Assembly (NCBI GenBank): GCA_030049955.1
Contig: JASIJX010000429.1
Span: 1 to 22,359, forward strand
Length of the DNA stretch: 22,359 bases
Reading direction: 5' to 3'
Source of the DNA: Acidobacteriaceae bacterium
Lineage (GTDB): Bacteria > Acidobacteriota > Terriglobia > Terriglobales > Acidobacteriaceae
Below the pieces are notes generated by a model. That model searched no databases, had not been told where the DNA came from, and was given only the letters and a program-made list of their open reading frames with translations. Position numbers and translations under genes: made by a program. This document shows, piece after piece, positions 15,247-22,359 of the stretch (its first letter is position 1; each line of letters opens with the position of its first letter).

Positions 15247-15858
15247 CACCGAATCGAACCAAAAGGCTGACTCGGTCTCACTCAACATTTCGCACTTCTG
15301 ATTTGTCTCAGCCTCACATTTCCCTGTTTCGGAAACCCAACTCCAAGATTCGCCATCCAGCATTGATGGTCTCTGCCGGAAACAAGCCCCGCTTCTGGTA
15401 AAGCCTTGCCAACCGCCAGAACGCTCTTTCAGTTGACTGCCCAAAACCGCTACTACTTTACCCCCAGCTTTGCCCGTTCCCGCAACGTTAAAATGCGCCT
15501 CTAACGTATCTCCATCGCACTGAAAAAAGGGAACTTGTGTCATCAGCGCGCGATTAACAGTAGCGACATAAAAAGATTCAGTCCCAGTAATCTCTCATCC
15601 ACTCGTTGTATGGGCAGCTCATTCACTCGTTGCAGGTGTAGCCGACTGCGTGAGGGCAAATATCGCGTGCTAGTCTCTCAGCTGCGAATCTTCACCGCAC
15701 TTCACCGACGGTTCCGGCCAGGTGCCGAGCCATGCTGCATCGCCGTCCGAGTCCTCTGACCGGCGCCACCTCTCAGTACATCGCCGGGCATCCTATTCAT
15801 TTCGTCTTTGAAGACGTGCTGCTCGCCGGTCATCTCAGTGGCATCCTCAGGCGTCTCC
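15247..15858. other. 612-bp gene-poor region between the esterase gene and receptor 2
   Basis: No gene here convinces me. A minus-strand frame of 101 codons (15543 to 15238) ends inside the hairpin at 15230-15246, which is the position expected for a gene with its own terminator. However, it has no Shine-Dalgarno sequence, its composition is unlike a folded protein (rich in Gly, Ser and Trp, four Cys), and I recognise no domain. A two-copy 24-base tandem repeat is present at 15595-15642. The region could hold the receptor 2 promoter, a small RNA or remnants of a decayed gene. Confidence 0.4.
15595..15642. repeat. Two-copy 24-base imperfect tandem repeat
   Basis: Copy one (15595-15618) and copy two (15619-15642) are directly adjacent and agree at 19 of 24 positions; the best conserved core is CACTCGTTG. 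The unit length is close to two helical turns plus a few bases. It lies in otherwise featureless sequence upstream of receptor 2, so it may be a regulator-binding site or simply a chance slippage product. Confidence 0.6.
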
Positions 15859-17073
15859 TCACGGAGCGGCGGCACGACCTGGTCCACCTTCGGAAAACAG
15901 AGATAGATCCACCGCGTTCCCTATTGCCCTGTGCCCTGCATCGTTGGGGTGAAGATGATCGCCACTGTCATAAGCAGGAAGAAACCATGCAGGTCTGGCG
16001 GGATCATGTGTTGCGGTGTCCTGGTCGACAACGCCATCGCATCCACTCCTGCGGTCGCGGGCGAATGCATTGAACTGCTCGCGTGCGATTTCATCCTCAG
16101 GGCGCCAATAATTCGCCCCTTGGTAGGGTGTCAGTGTGGAACAGAAAAACTGAATGTGTTTGGCATGAGCCCTCTCAATGAGCCGTTGCGTGGCTGCAAT
16201 CAATTCGGCCACAGACGGACCAGGTCGAGTCGATCCAAGATCATTGAGCGGATCGTCTGAGAAGATAACCCAGTTCACACCCGGTTGATCGAGAACATCT
16301 CGTTCAAACCGGTTCTCCGCACTAGGTCCAGCGCCGTCTACCAACAGGCGGTTTCCGCTTATTCCTTCGTTCAATACACCAATTCCCATTCGAGCCAGCC
16401 TTTGTGCAAGAACATCGGGCCAGCGGTTCGGAGTGTTGTCCGTTGCCGAGTAGCCTTCAGTAATCGAGGCTCCCAACGTCACAACCGCTCCGGTTGCACT
16501 GCGGCCGCGAACATCCACGTTGGTCAGGAAATAGATGCTTCCGGTCCGCTTTGCGTCGGGAAGGTTCGATTGCGGACCGGTATCGCCGGCTGCGATGTAA
16601 TTGGTTTGGTGCGCTGCGGGATGATACGTAATTGGTCCGGATTGCGATGAAACATAGAAGCTCACAGCCAGATCGGCGAGAGCAGGTAGGACCATCGCGA
16701 CTGCATCGCTACGAATTTTTGAACCAGGCGCAATGACAACTGAAGTCTGGCCGCCAAAACAAATCTGGTGATCCGAACCAGCCACAATCGAGGAGCCTGT
16801 CCCGTGAAGAGCTACGTGTGAGTCCTCGATGTGAAGGGGATGGTCGCCAAACAGATTCGAAATTTCAATCCGTAATTGATCGCCGGCGACGCTGGTGTGC
16901 ACAATCTGGCGTAGCGTTGTTCCGGTAAGGTGCGCATCGGCATCTCCATGCATCGGCGCGGTCGCCCAGGTCCCGACCCACGATACGGTTTGCGCATGGA
17001 CGGACACGGTAAAGAGAGCCAACGCCGTTGCCAGGCAGAACACACCCGCCTCGCATCTCCGCAGATACTTCAT
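15859..17073 (-). CDS. Secreted SGNH/GDSL-family esterase
   Basis: This 404-residue protein has a signal peptide cleaved near residue 27 (LALFTVSVHA, then Q). An N-terminal beta-rich part (30-190; WVGTWATAPMHGD, QIVHTSVAGDQLRIEISN) precedes the SGNH hydrolase domain. Block I is VVTLGASITEG with the nucleophile Ser203, block II is NEGISGN, block III is the Asn of PLNDLG, and block V is SGDHLHPNDAGH with the Asp372/His375 pair. All catalytic residues are present, but the usual Asp of the GDS motif is Ala here. Related enzymes remove acetyl or similar esters from polysaccharides; the exact ester is not readable. A GAGG site lies seven bases before the ATG, and the gene follows the GH95-like gene by 42 bases, so it is probably the last gene of the enzyme operon. 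Confidence 0.88.
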   Translation of the reverse strand: MKYLRRCEAGVFCLATALALFTVSVHAQTVSWVGTWATAPMHGDADAHLTGTTLRQIVHTSVAGDQLRIEISNLFGDHPLHIEDSHVALHGTGSSIVAGSDHQICFGGQTSVVIAPGSKIRSDAVAMVLPALADLAVSFYVSSQSGPITYHPAAHQTNYIAAGDTGPQSNLPDAKRTGSIYFLTNVDVRGRSATGAVVTLGASITEGYSATDNTPNRWPDVLAQRLARMGIGVLNEGISGNRLLVDGAGPSAENRFERDVLDQPGVNWVIFSDDPLNDLGSTRPGPSVAELIAATQRLIERAHAKHIQFFCSTLTPYQGANYWRPEDEIAREQFNAFARDRRSGCDGVVDQDTATHDPARPAWFLPAYDSGDHLHPNDAGHRAIGNAVDLSLFSEGGPGRAAAP

Positions 17074-17115
17074 TCTCGTCCTCGCGCCAAGCTCACCGGA
17101 TTCTGATTGCCATGC

Positions 17116-19542
17116 TTACTTAGCTTCAGCTCGAAAAAGGCCGATCTGCACAGATCCAAGTTTTTTTGCTTCCTGCGCAGCAGTCCCGCTCACAGGAGCA
17201 AAGGGAACCGCCGATACGGGCGCGTCGTGTTTCTGGATTACGTATTTGGTTCCGGCCGTGGCCAGAAAGCGTATTTCATGGGCTGAGTTGCCGCTAACCA
17301 CTTTCATTCCGGTAGAACCAGCGACTACATCGACCGACTGACCTGGCCAGGGGTTGCGGACGCGCAGCGGCGCTGCAGTCCCAGCCTCGATCGCTACCGT
17401 GGTCACTTCGCCGTCGTGCACTTCGACATCCACCTTCGTCTTTCCGCGCACAAAGACACTGCCATCGGCATCCCACCCCGGAGGAATGGCGGGCGCAACC
17501 CGGATCACTCCGTCGTAATCCTGCACCAAAGCTTCCTGCAGCGCATCAGCAACAATTCCTGTCTCCTCGATGTAAAACTCGCCGTATTCGCGGTCCCAGT
17601 TGGCAAAACCATTCGCAGTATGCTGTGAACGCTCGGTGATGATACGCAGAGTGGAACCCACCTCGCTGCCGAGGTGTAGCCGCGCTGCTTGAATGGGATC
17701 AAAGCTCCAGTCCGCTACACATTTAAACAAACGATTCTCATAGGTACGTCTTGCCAGTGGGAACAGCGGAGAGGTGTCGCCGATGATGCCATACGGCCAC
17801 ACAGGTTCGAGACCTATATTCTCCGCGTTGTGATTCTTGGCAGCAGGAAGATACGATTCCGCAATCACATCTTCGCCGGCAGCATCATCTGCCGCAGAAA
17901 GCAATGTTTTAGCGCCCGTCACTTGCGTGCGCGGTAGTGGCGGTATCTTAGGAATCGCATGTTGTAACTCTCGGATCAGATCGCGGTCCTTGCCCAGTAA
18001 CTCGGCGGCTTGAATTGTCGCAGGATAGAGCGCCTCGGCCGCGGAGATGTCTGTGGTGGGGTCCGTAACATCCCACTGCGTTTCGTGCGCATTGGATGGG
18101 CTCGTGTGCAACAGGCCGTCGGGTCCGATCTTCTGGTACGCAAGCAGGAAACGTGCTGAGGCGGACATCACGGGATAGTTGGCTGCCAGGAATGCACGAT
18201 CATTCGTCGCTAGATACTGTTGCCATATCCACAGTGAAACTTCCGCACCAGTCGAAAGCGTGCGCGCATTGTAGTAGGGATGAAAATCTGCATCACAATC
18301 TCTGCCGATGCTGATCGGAGCCCAACTCGATTCGTATTCGATTCCGCGGCCATTGAATCGCATTGTTTCCGGTACGCAAGCACCCGGTCGGCCATTCATG
18401 TGTTTCCTTGTCCAGTCCTCTATGCTTGGCAGGTTTTCGCGGTAGAGGTTGAAATACGGAGCATTCAACCCCGGAAGCCCGGCACCGATATTCGCCGCGA
18501 CTTGCATGCGAAGGTTCCAATGCCAAAACGAGGATGAATCCCAACGATGTGCATCGCGCGCCGATGACAACATGTCTGCAACGCCCGCCTGGGAGCCTGG
18601 ATACTCTACTCCGCGTTCCGCAGCAGCGGAGAATAGGTAAATATCGCGGAGATTCTCCATGTAGTCGCCCACTCCGTCAGCAGAATGCACTTTGATAAGC
18701 GCAGCGCGACTCCAAAACTGATGCCACCAGATTCTGTGTGTTTCAGGCTTCACCCCCGTAAGCGCGTGGCGGACGATGCTGAACATGTCCTCTCTACCGT
18801 CAAAGTGCGGAGCGACAACCAGAACGCGAAAATGGCCGTCAGGATATGGCTGGAAAGAAATCGAGATCGTACGCGAATCAATAATTCTTGCAGACACGCT
18901 GCGACCTTCCGCCGTAATCGCCGAAAGCGATCCGAAGGGACGGCCGGACGATTCGGGATTCTTGTCATCGATCCACGCTTCGGAAAGTACGCCAACGGAG
19001 TCGTTCACAATCGCGTGGGGGCTACGAGGCGGCCACAATCTCAGGATGGCAGTTTGAGGTTTGTCGGGCTTCGCACCGGTTACTTCAATCACAAGTGTGT
19101 CCGTATCCGGTTGTACGTAGGCAACCGCAGTCATTCCGTCACCCTGTTCGCGGAACTCACCGTCGTACAGATCGAGGCGGCCAGTGTAGTCTGCTGCACC
19201 GGTCAGGAAAGACAAGCCAGAAATTACAACCTGTCCAGGAGATAAACGGTCAGGCAGCGTGTCAGCTCGATTCAACTGTGCGGTAAACCCCTCAGCCGAC
19301 CAAACGGCGACGCCGAGACTGCCATTGCCGAGGGGCATCGCCTCCTTGGCCTGCGCGTTGGGCCTGCCGAGAACAATGTCGGAGCGGCTGATAACGCCCT
19401 CCGCATTGACGCGGAAGCTTCCATCACGCCAGGCAGTCGTCTTTCCCTGATCAACCTGAGCGCAAGCTGTCGTTGCGGCAAAAACAAAGATAAGAAGTGC
19501 AAGAGCGGCGATCTTGTTTAGCTTCATGCCCTCGATCTTCAT
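17116..19542 (-). CDS. GH95/DUF5703-like six-hairpin glycosidase, secreted
   Basis: This 808-residue exported protein has a signal peptide (LNKIAALALLIFVFAATTACA, about residues 8-28). The Cys just before Q is not in a good lipobox. An N-terminal beta-sandwich carries EAMPLGNGSLGVAVW and TAQLNRADTLP, which resemble the opening of GH95 alpha-L-fucosidases and of DUF5703 proteins. The (alpha/alpha)6 region is around residues 290-690 (STGAEVSLWIWQQYL; DGLLHTSPSNAHETQW with a Glu where GH95 has its general acid region; RSQHTANGFANWDREYGEF). The C-terminal sandwich has VAPAIPPGWDADGSVFVRG, again as in GH95. Fucosidase or galactosidase activity is possible but not assured. The first ATG is chosen because AAGGA lies six bases upstream. 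The gene is 64 bases after the beta-helix gene and is in the same operon. Confidence 0.75.
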   Translation of the reverse strand: MKIEGMKLNKIAALALLIFVFAATTACAQVDQGKTTAWRDGSFRVNAEGVISRSDIVLGRPNAQAKEAMPLGNGSLGVAVWSAEGFTAQLNRADTLPDRLSPGQVVISGLSFLTGAADYTGRLDLYDGEFREQGDGMTAVAYVQPDTDTLVIEVTGAKPDKPQTAILRLWPPRSPHAIVNDSVGVLSEAWIDDKNPESSGRPFGSLSAITAEGRSVSARIIDSRTISISFQPYPDGHFRVLVVAPHFDGREDMFSIVRHALTGVKPETHRIWWHQFWSRAALIKVHSADGVGDYMENLRDIYLFSAAAERGVEYPGSQAGVADMLSSARDAHRWDSSSFWHWNLRMQVAANIGAGLPGLNAPYFNLYRENLPSIEDWTRKHMNGRPGACVPETMRFNGRGIEYESSWAPISIGRDCDADFHPYYNARTLSTGAEVSLWIWQQYLATNDRAFLAANYPVMSASARFLLAYQKIGPDGLLHTSPSNAHETQWDVTDPTTDISAAEALYPATIQAAELLGKDRDLIRELQHAIPKIPPLPRTQVTGAKTLLSAADDAAGEDVIAESYLPAAKNHNAENIGLEPVWPYGIIGDTSPLFPLARRTYENRLFKCVADWSFDPIQAARLHLGSEVGSTLRIITERSQHTANGFANWDREYGEFYIEETGIVADALQEALVQDYDGVIRVAPAIPPGWDADGSVFVRGKTKVDVEVHDGEVTTVAIEAGTAAPLRVRNPWPGQSVDVVAGSTGMKVVSGNSAHEIRFLATAGTKYVIQKHDAPVSAVPFAPVSGTAAQEAKKLGSVQIGLFRAEAK

Positions 19543-19606
19543 CGCCCATCCTTGACAACTTGCTTACTACGGAGGAAAGCTTGCGATTGAAATTCGTGCT
19601 ATGCGC

Positions 19607-20971
19607 TCAAAGCGCGGCATTCAATCCGATCTGCACATCTTTTGTAGCTGTGTTCTTGATCTGGGCCGGCCCGGCGAAAATGTTGCCCGTGATGACTGCC
19701 CGATCCACGCTTTCACCGAGAGAGATGTGCGGCTGGTTCTGGCGGAACTCACAGCCACGAATCAGCAAACTGCCAGAGGAAGCCTGAATCGCAGCGCGAT
19801 CCTTTCGCCACTCCACAAAGGTGCAGTCACTGAAACCGACTGTGCCCTGACCTGCGATCCGTGCAATCTGGTTGCAGGGGCCCCAGAAAGCACTGTTGCT
19901 GAAGCGTACCACCCCCTTGTTGGTCTCAAGCACTTCAACCATAGTGGGATCATCGCCGTGAAACGAAGTGAATTCGCCATTCGTAATGAGGAGTCCGTAG
20001 GGCGCGCTCTGTTCCACAAGAACAGCACGATTGCAATCGTCGGCGCCGATGCCCAGGAAGTTTCCATTACATTCGCCCGTTCCCGTATGCACGAACTTAT
20101 AGCCGACGTGATATCCGAAGCAGAAGGTATTCAGGACATATTCCCAATCTGCGCGACCGAAGACAAAGGCTTCTCCATTCTCTGTCTGCCATCGATATAC
20201 GCGGTCATGTCCATTCCACCAGGGATTGAAATGAACATTCTCGATGCGGCCGATGTCATAGATTGAGTCGACCAAGATTCCACGCCGCAGGGGCTGTCCG
20301 CAGATGTTTCTTACGTTGTGCCGTTCATTGCGACTAGCATCGATTCCCTGATAAGGATTAAGCAGCTCCAGATCAAATGCTGCCGGATTCTTGCCCCGCA
20401 TAGCGATCGACCATGGATACGCGATTGGCGCCGCATCTGTCAATTGCTCTGGATAATAGATTGTCAATCCCGCGAGGGAGCTGTTCGTGTTCAGCGTGAT
20501 GAACGGCTCTCCATCTTCGTTGCCGTGGCCTGCGGTCACCAGCAACACTGTGCCATCGTCGCCAGGCTTGGGTTGACCCTCGTCGCGCATTCCTGTATGC
20601 GATGGCACGCAGCAGAACGATCCACGCAACGTCACGCCTTCAGGAATGTTGAGAACTCCGCGAAATAAATAGCGCCCCGGCGGTGCATAGACCATGCCTC
20701 CGCCTGCGCGATGTGCGGCATCGAGAGCCCGCTGAAATGCGGCCGTCTCGTCGTCGGTCCCGTTTCCGCGTGCGCCGAAAGGTTTCACATTAGTTACATA
20801 AGGCGCCAATTGCTCCGTGGTAATGGGGTCAGCCAACGCCGAAGGCACTCCAAAAAAACCAGTGAGACCGGCCGCCGTCCCCATAGCCAGCAGGTTTCGG
20901 CGAGACTGAAGAGTTGCACCGCGCCGCTTCAATTCCTGCTCATTCACGTCGTTGCTCGCAGGTACATCCAT
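19607..20971 (-). CDS. Tat-exported pectate-lyase-like right-handed beta-helix protein
   Basis: This 454-residue protein has a twin-arginine signal (SRRNLLAMGTAAGLTGFFG, residues 23-41, cleavage after SALA at 47). The domain starts with VKPFGARGNGTDDETAAFQ and GGGMVYAPPGRYLFRG ... IPEGVTLRG, the hallmark of Pectate_lyase_3/GH28-like parallel beta-helix enzymes. Later residues show the repeated short strands of the helix (GVVRFSNSAFWG, GTVGFSDCTFVEW, GSLLIRGCEF, RAVITGNIFAG). It could be a polysaccharide lyase, a GH28-type hydrolase or only a carbohydrate-binding helix; no catalytic triad is obvious to me. The ATG at 20971 overlaps the mannosidase stop by one base (TAATG) with GGGAG seven bases upstream, which beats an in-frame ATG further upstream inside the mannosidase gene. 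Confidence 0.82.
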   Translation of the reverse strand: MDVPASNDVNEQELKRRGATLQSRRNLLAMGTAAGLTGFFGVPSALADPITTEQLAPYVTNVKPFGARGNGTDDETAAFQRALDAAHRAGGGMVYAPPGRYLFRGVLNIPEGVTLRGSFCCVPSHTGMRDEGQPKPGDDGTVLLVTAGHGNEDGEPFITLNTNSSLAGLTIYYPEQLTDAAPIAYPWSIAMRGKNPAAFDLELLNPYQGIDASRNERHNVRNICGQPLRRGILVDSIYDIGRIENVHFNPWWNGHDRVYRWQTENGEAFVFGRADWEYVLNTFCFGYHVGYKFVHTGTGECNGNFLGIGADDCNRAVLVEQSAPYGLLITNGEFTSFHGDDPTMVEVLETNKGVVRFSNSAFWGPCNQIARIAGQGTVGFSDCTFVEWRKDRAAIQASSGSLLIRGCEFRQNQPHISLGESVDRAVITGNIFAGPAQIKNTATKDVQIGLNAAL

Positions 20972-22359
20972 TATTCCGCTCCCGAGGCCATCGGATTCAC
21001 TGCACTCATTGAGGGTGGCGCCTCTTGCGGCGAGCTGCCCCATTGCAGATTGGGATGGTCTGCCATTTCCAGGATCAGTGTCCCTCCATCAGCAATATCC
21101 GCGTGACGGAACCACGCCTGATCGAGCGGCCTGCCGTTAAGTTGAGCTGATTGGATGTACTTATTGCGCGCGGAAACATGATTCGCAACGATCGTGAACA
21201 GCTTGCCGTTCCCCATGCGAATCGTGGTCCTGGCAAAGATCGGGCTGCCGATTTCGTACACCGGGCTGCCCGGGCACACTGGATAGAATCCCATCGCGCT
21301 CAACACATACCAGGACGACAAGGCACCGCCGTCGTCATCGCCGGAGAGACCCAGCGGACCATCGCCGTACCACACATCCATCAATTGGCGAACGCGGTAC
21401 TGCGTTTTCCACGGTTGTCCGGAAAAGTCGTACAGGTATGGGATGTGGAAGCTTGGCTCATTGCCCTGCGCGTACTGGCCCACCAGACCGGTCGCGTCAG
21501 GAAACTGGTCAAGGAAATGGAACTTCGACGTCCCATATTGTTCTACGAATAATTGATCGAGTTTGGCGTTGAACGCTTCGCGGCCGCCCATCAGTCGAAT
21601 AAGCCCCGCCACATCATGCTGCACATTGAACGTGTATAGCCACGAATTGACTTCTGTGAAATAATCGCGACCACCTTGTCCGCCGCCTAGCTTTGGATCG
21701 AAGTGGCTCACCCATTCGCCGTCAGCACTCTTGGGAGCCATGAAATCGATGGCTGGGTTGAATACATTCTGGTAATTGTGCGCCAGCTTGGTGAAATACT
21801 TTGCGTCCTCTTTCTTCTCAAGAGCCTTCGCCAGCTGCGCCACACACCAATCGTCGTAGCTGTTTTCCAGCGTGACAGATACAGACTGGCGCCTCTCAGG
21901 AGTTACCTGCGGGTCGGTCTCTTTTTCTCCATATGCGAGCGCCGGAAAGAAGCCCTTGTCGAAGTAAACATGGTCGAGATTGGTCAGCGAGCCACGGCTC
22001 CAGGGCAGCATCGTTGCCTCGGTGGCGTTCTTGCGTAGGCCAGCATAGGCCTCAGCAACATCAAAGTCGCGATATCCTTTCGCATATGCGTCCAAAATAA
22101 AGGCGGCCGCGTGGTGGCCGATCATCACCGCCTGTTCACCCGCCACAGAAGGGAACGAAGGCATCCAGCCGCTCTGCTGATACATGCGGATATAGGAGCG
22201 AATCATGTCCTCCTGCTGGCGCGCATCGAGCAACATTTGCAGGGGATGCAATGACCGGTATGTATCCCAGATGCCATCATCGACGTAGAAGTCGTGGCCC
22301 TCGGCACTATGAACCGCATGATCGTAGCCGCTGAAATACTTCCCGTCTTCCGTAATGTC
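20971..22359 (-). CDS. GH92-family alpha-mannosidase, N-terminus cut by window edge
   Basis: The minus strand is open from the right edge to a TAA at 20973-20971, giving the last 462 residues of a longer protein (family members are usually 700 residues or more). The visible part is the catalytic (alpha/alpha)6 barrel and C-terminus, with HDFYVDDGIWDTYRSLHPL, GNEPSFHIPYLYDF (about 21441-21465, carrying the general-acid Glu region) and GLSGDDDGGALSSWYVLSAMGFYPV (about 21322-21342 for the Asp cluster that supplies the base). YEIGSPIF and ANHVSARNKYI follow. GH92 enzymes are calcium-dependent inverting exo-alpha-mannosidases acting on N-glycan- or mannan-type alpha-mannosides. The GDDDG and GNEP motifs are intact, so the enzyme should be active. 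It is the first visible gene of the enzyme operon, and its N-terminal signal lies outside the window. Confidence 0.9.
   Translation of the reverse strand, partial: DITEDGKYFSGYDHAVHSAEGHDFYVDDGIWDTYRSLHPLQMLLDARQQEDMIRSYIRMYQQSGWMPSFPSVAGEQAVMIGHHAAAFILDAYAKGYRDFDVAEAYAGLRKNATEATMLPWSRGSLTNLDHVYFDKGFFPALAYGEKETDPQVTPERRQSVSVTLENSYDDWCVAQLAKALEKKEDAKYFTKLAHNYQNVFNPAIDFMAPKSADGEWVSHFDPKLGGGQGGRDYFTEVNSWLYTFNVQHDVAGLIRLMGGREAFNAKLDQLFVEQYGTSKFHFLDQFPDATGLVGQYAQGNEPSFHIPYLYDFSGQPWKTQYRVRQLMDVWYGDGPLGLSGDDDGGALSSWYVLSAMGFYPVCPGSPVYEIGSPIFARTTIRMGNGKLFTIVANHVSARNKYIQSAQLNGRPLDQAWFRHADIADGGTLILEMADHPNLQWGSSPQEAPPSMSAVNPMASGAE
20979..20983 (-). promoter_or_regulatory. Ribosome binding site for the beta-helix gene
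   Basis: GGGAG on the minus strand, inside the last codons of the mannosidase gene and seven bases before the overlapping TAATG. It points to translational coupling of the two genes. Confidence 0.55.

Noticed and set aside
15732..16073. Plus-strand 113-codon frame overlapping the end of the esterase gene
   Set aside because: Antisense to the catalytic Asp/His block of the esterase; His- and Arg-rich with no domain.
19603..19615. Small hairpin GCGCT/AGCGC at the beta-helix stop codon
   Set aside because: Only five base pairs and no T-run on the minus strand; the next gene starts 64 bases later with a good ribosome site, so read-through is more likely.
21044..22359. Possibility that the mannosidase begins inside the window at a TTG near 22251
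   Set aside because: The same frame continues upstream to the window edge with conserved GH92 residues (HDFYVDDGIWDTYRS), so the TTG is an internal Leu codon.

Overview
The window looks like a chromosomal segment of an acidobacterium (Acidobacteriota, probably class Terriglobia). It carries two very large Oar-like TonB-dependent receptors with an N-terminal carboxypeptidase-regulatory-like domain. It also has CRTAC1-type (FG-GAP plus ASPIC/UnbV) proteins with Tat signals, a membrane-tethered winged-helix regulator of a type common in acidobacteria, and several secreted glycan-active enzymes. This assignment rests on recognising families, not on a marker gene. No rRNA, tRNA, CRISPR array, transposase or phage gene was seen.

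Left part (1-7005). A minus-strand gene cut by the left edge encodes a secreted beta-propeller of the YncE type, probably the N-terminal half of a YncE/alkaline-phosphatase fusion. Upstream of it, also on the minus strand, is TonB-dependent receptor 1 (1411-5010), with a long GC-rich hairpin just after its stop. A 463-bp divergent intergenic region full of inverted repeats separates receptor 1 from a plus-strand, single-pass membrane winged-helix regulator (5474-6787). The regulator is a good candidate to control receptor 1.

Middle part (7006-15172). Four minus-strand genes follow each other in transcription order: receptor 2 (11459-15172), CRTAC1-like protein A (9596-11350), a TPR protein (8820-9599) and CRTAC1-like protein B (7006-8796). 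The last three are tightly packed, with a 4-base overlap and a 23-base gap. Hairpins of the same type (ACAGGC...GCCTGT followed by T-runs) lie about 50-60 bases before the starts of receptor 2 and of CRTAC1 A. This suggests partial termination or attenuation between the units.

Right part (15859-22359). Four minus-strand genes make a compact degradative operon: a GH92-type alpha-mannosidase (cut by the right edge), a Tat-exported pectate-lyase-like beta-helix protein whose start overlaps the mannosidase stop (TAATG), a GH95/DUF5703-like six-hairpin glycosidase and an SGNH/GDSL esterase. About 620 bp without a convincing gene separate this operon from receptor 2.

Taken together, receptor 2, the CRTAC1/TPR cluster and the enzyme operon resemble a polysaccharide utilisation locus without SusD. 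The enzymes would trim a mannose- and perhaps fucose- or galactose-containing, acetylated glycan outside the cytoplasm, and the receptor would import the fragments. The substrate and the SusD-like role of the CRTAC1 proteins are inferences.
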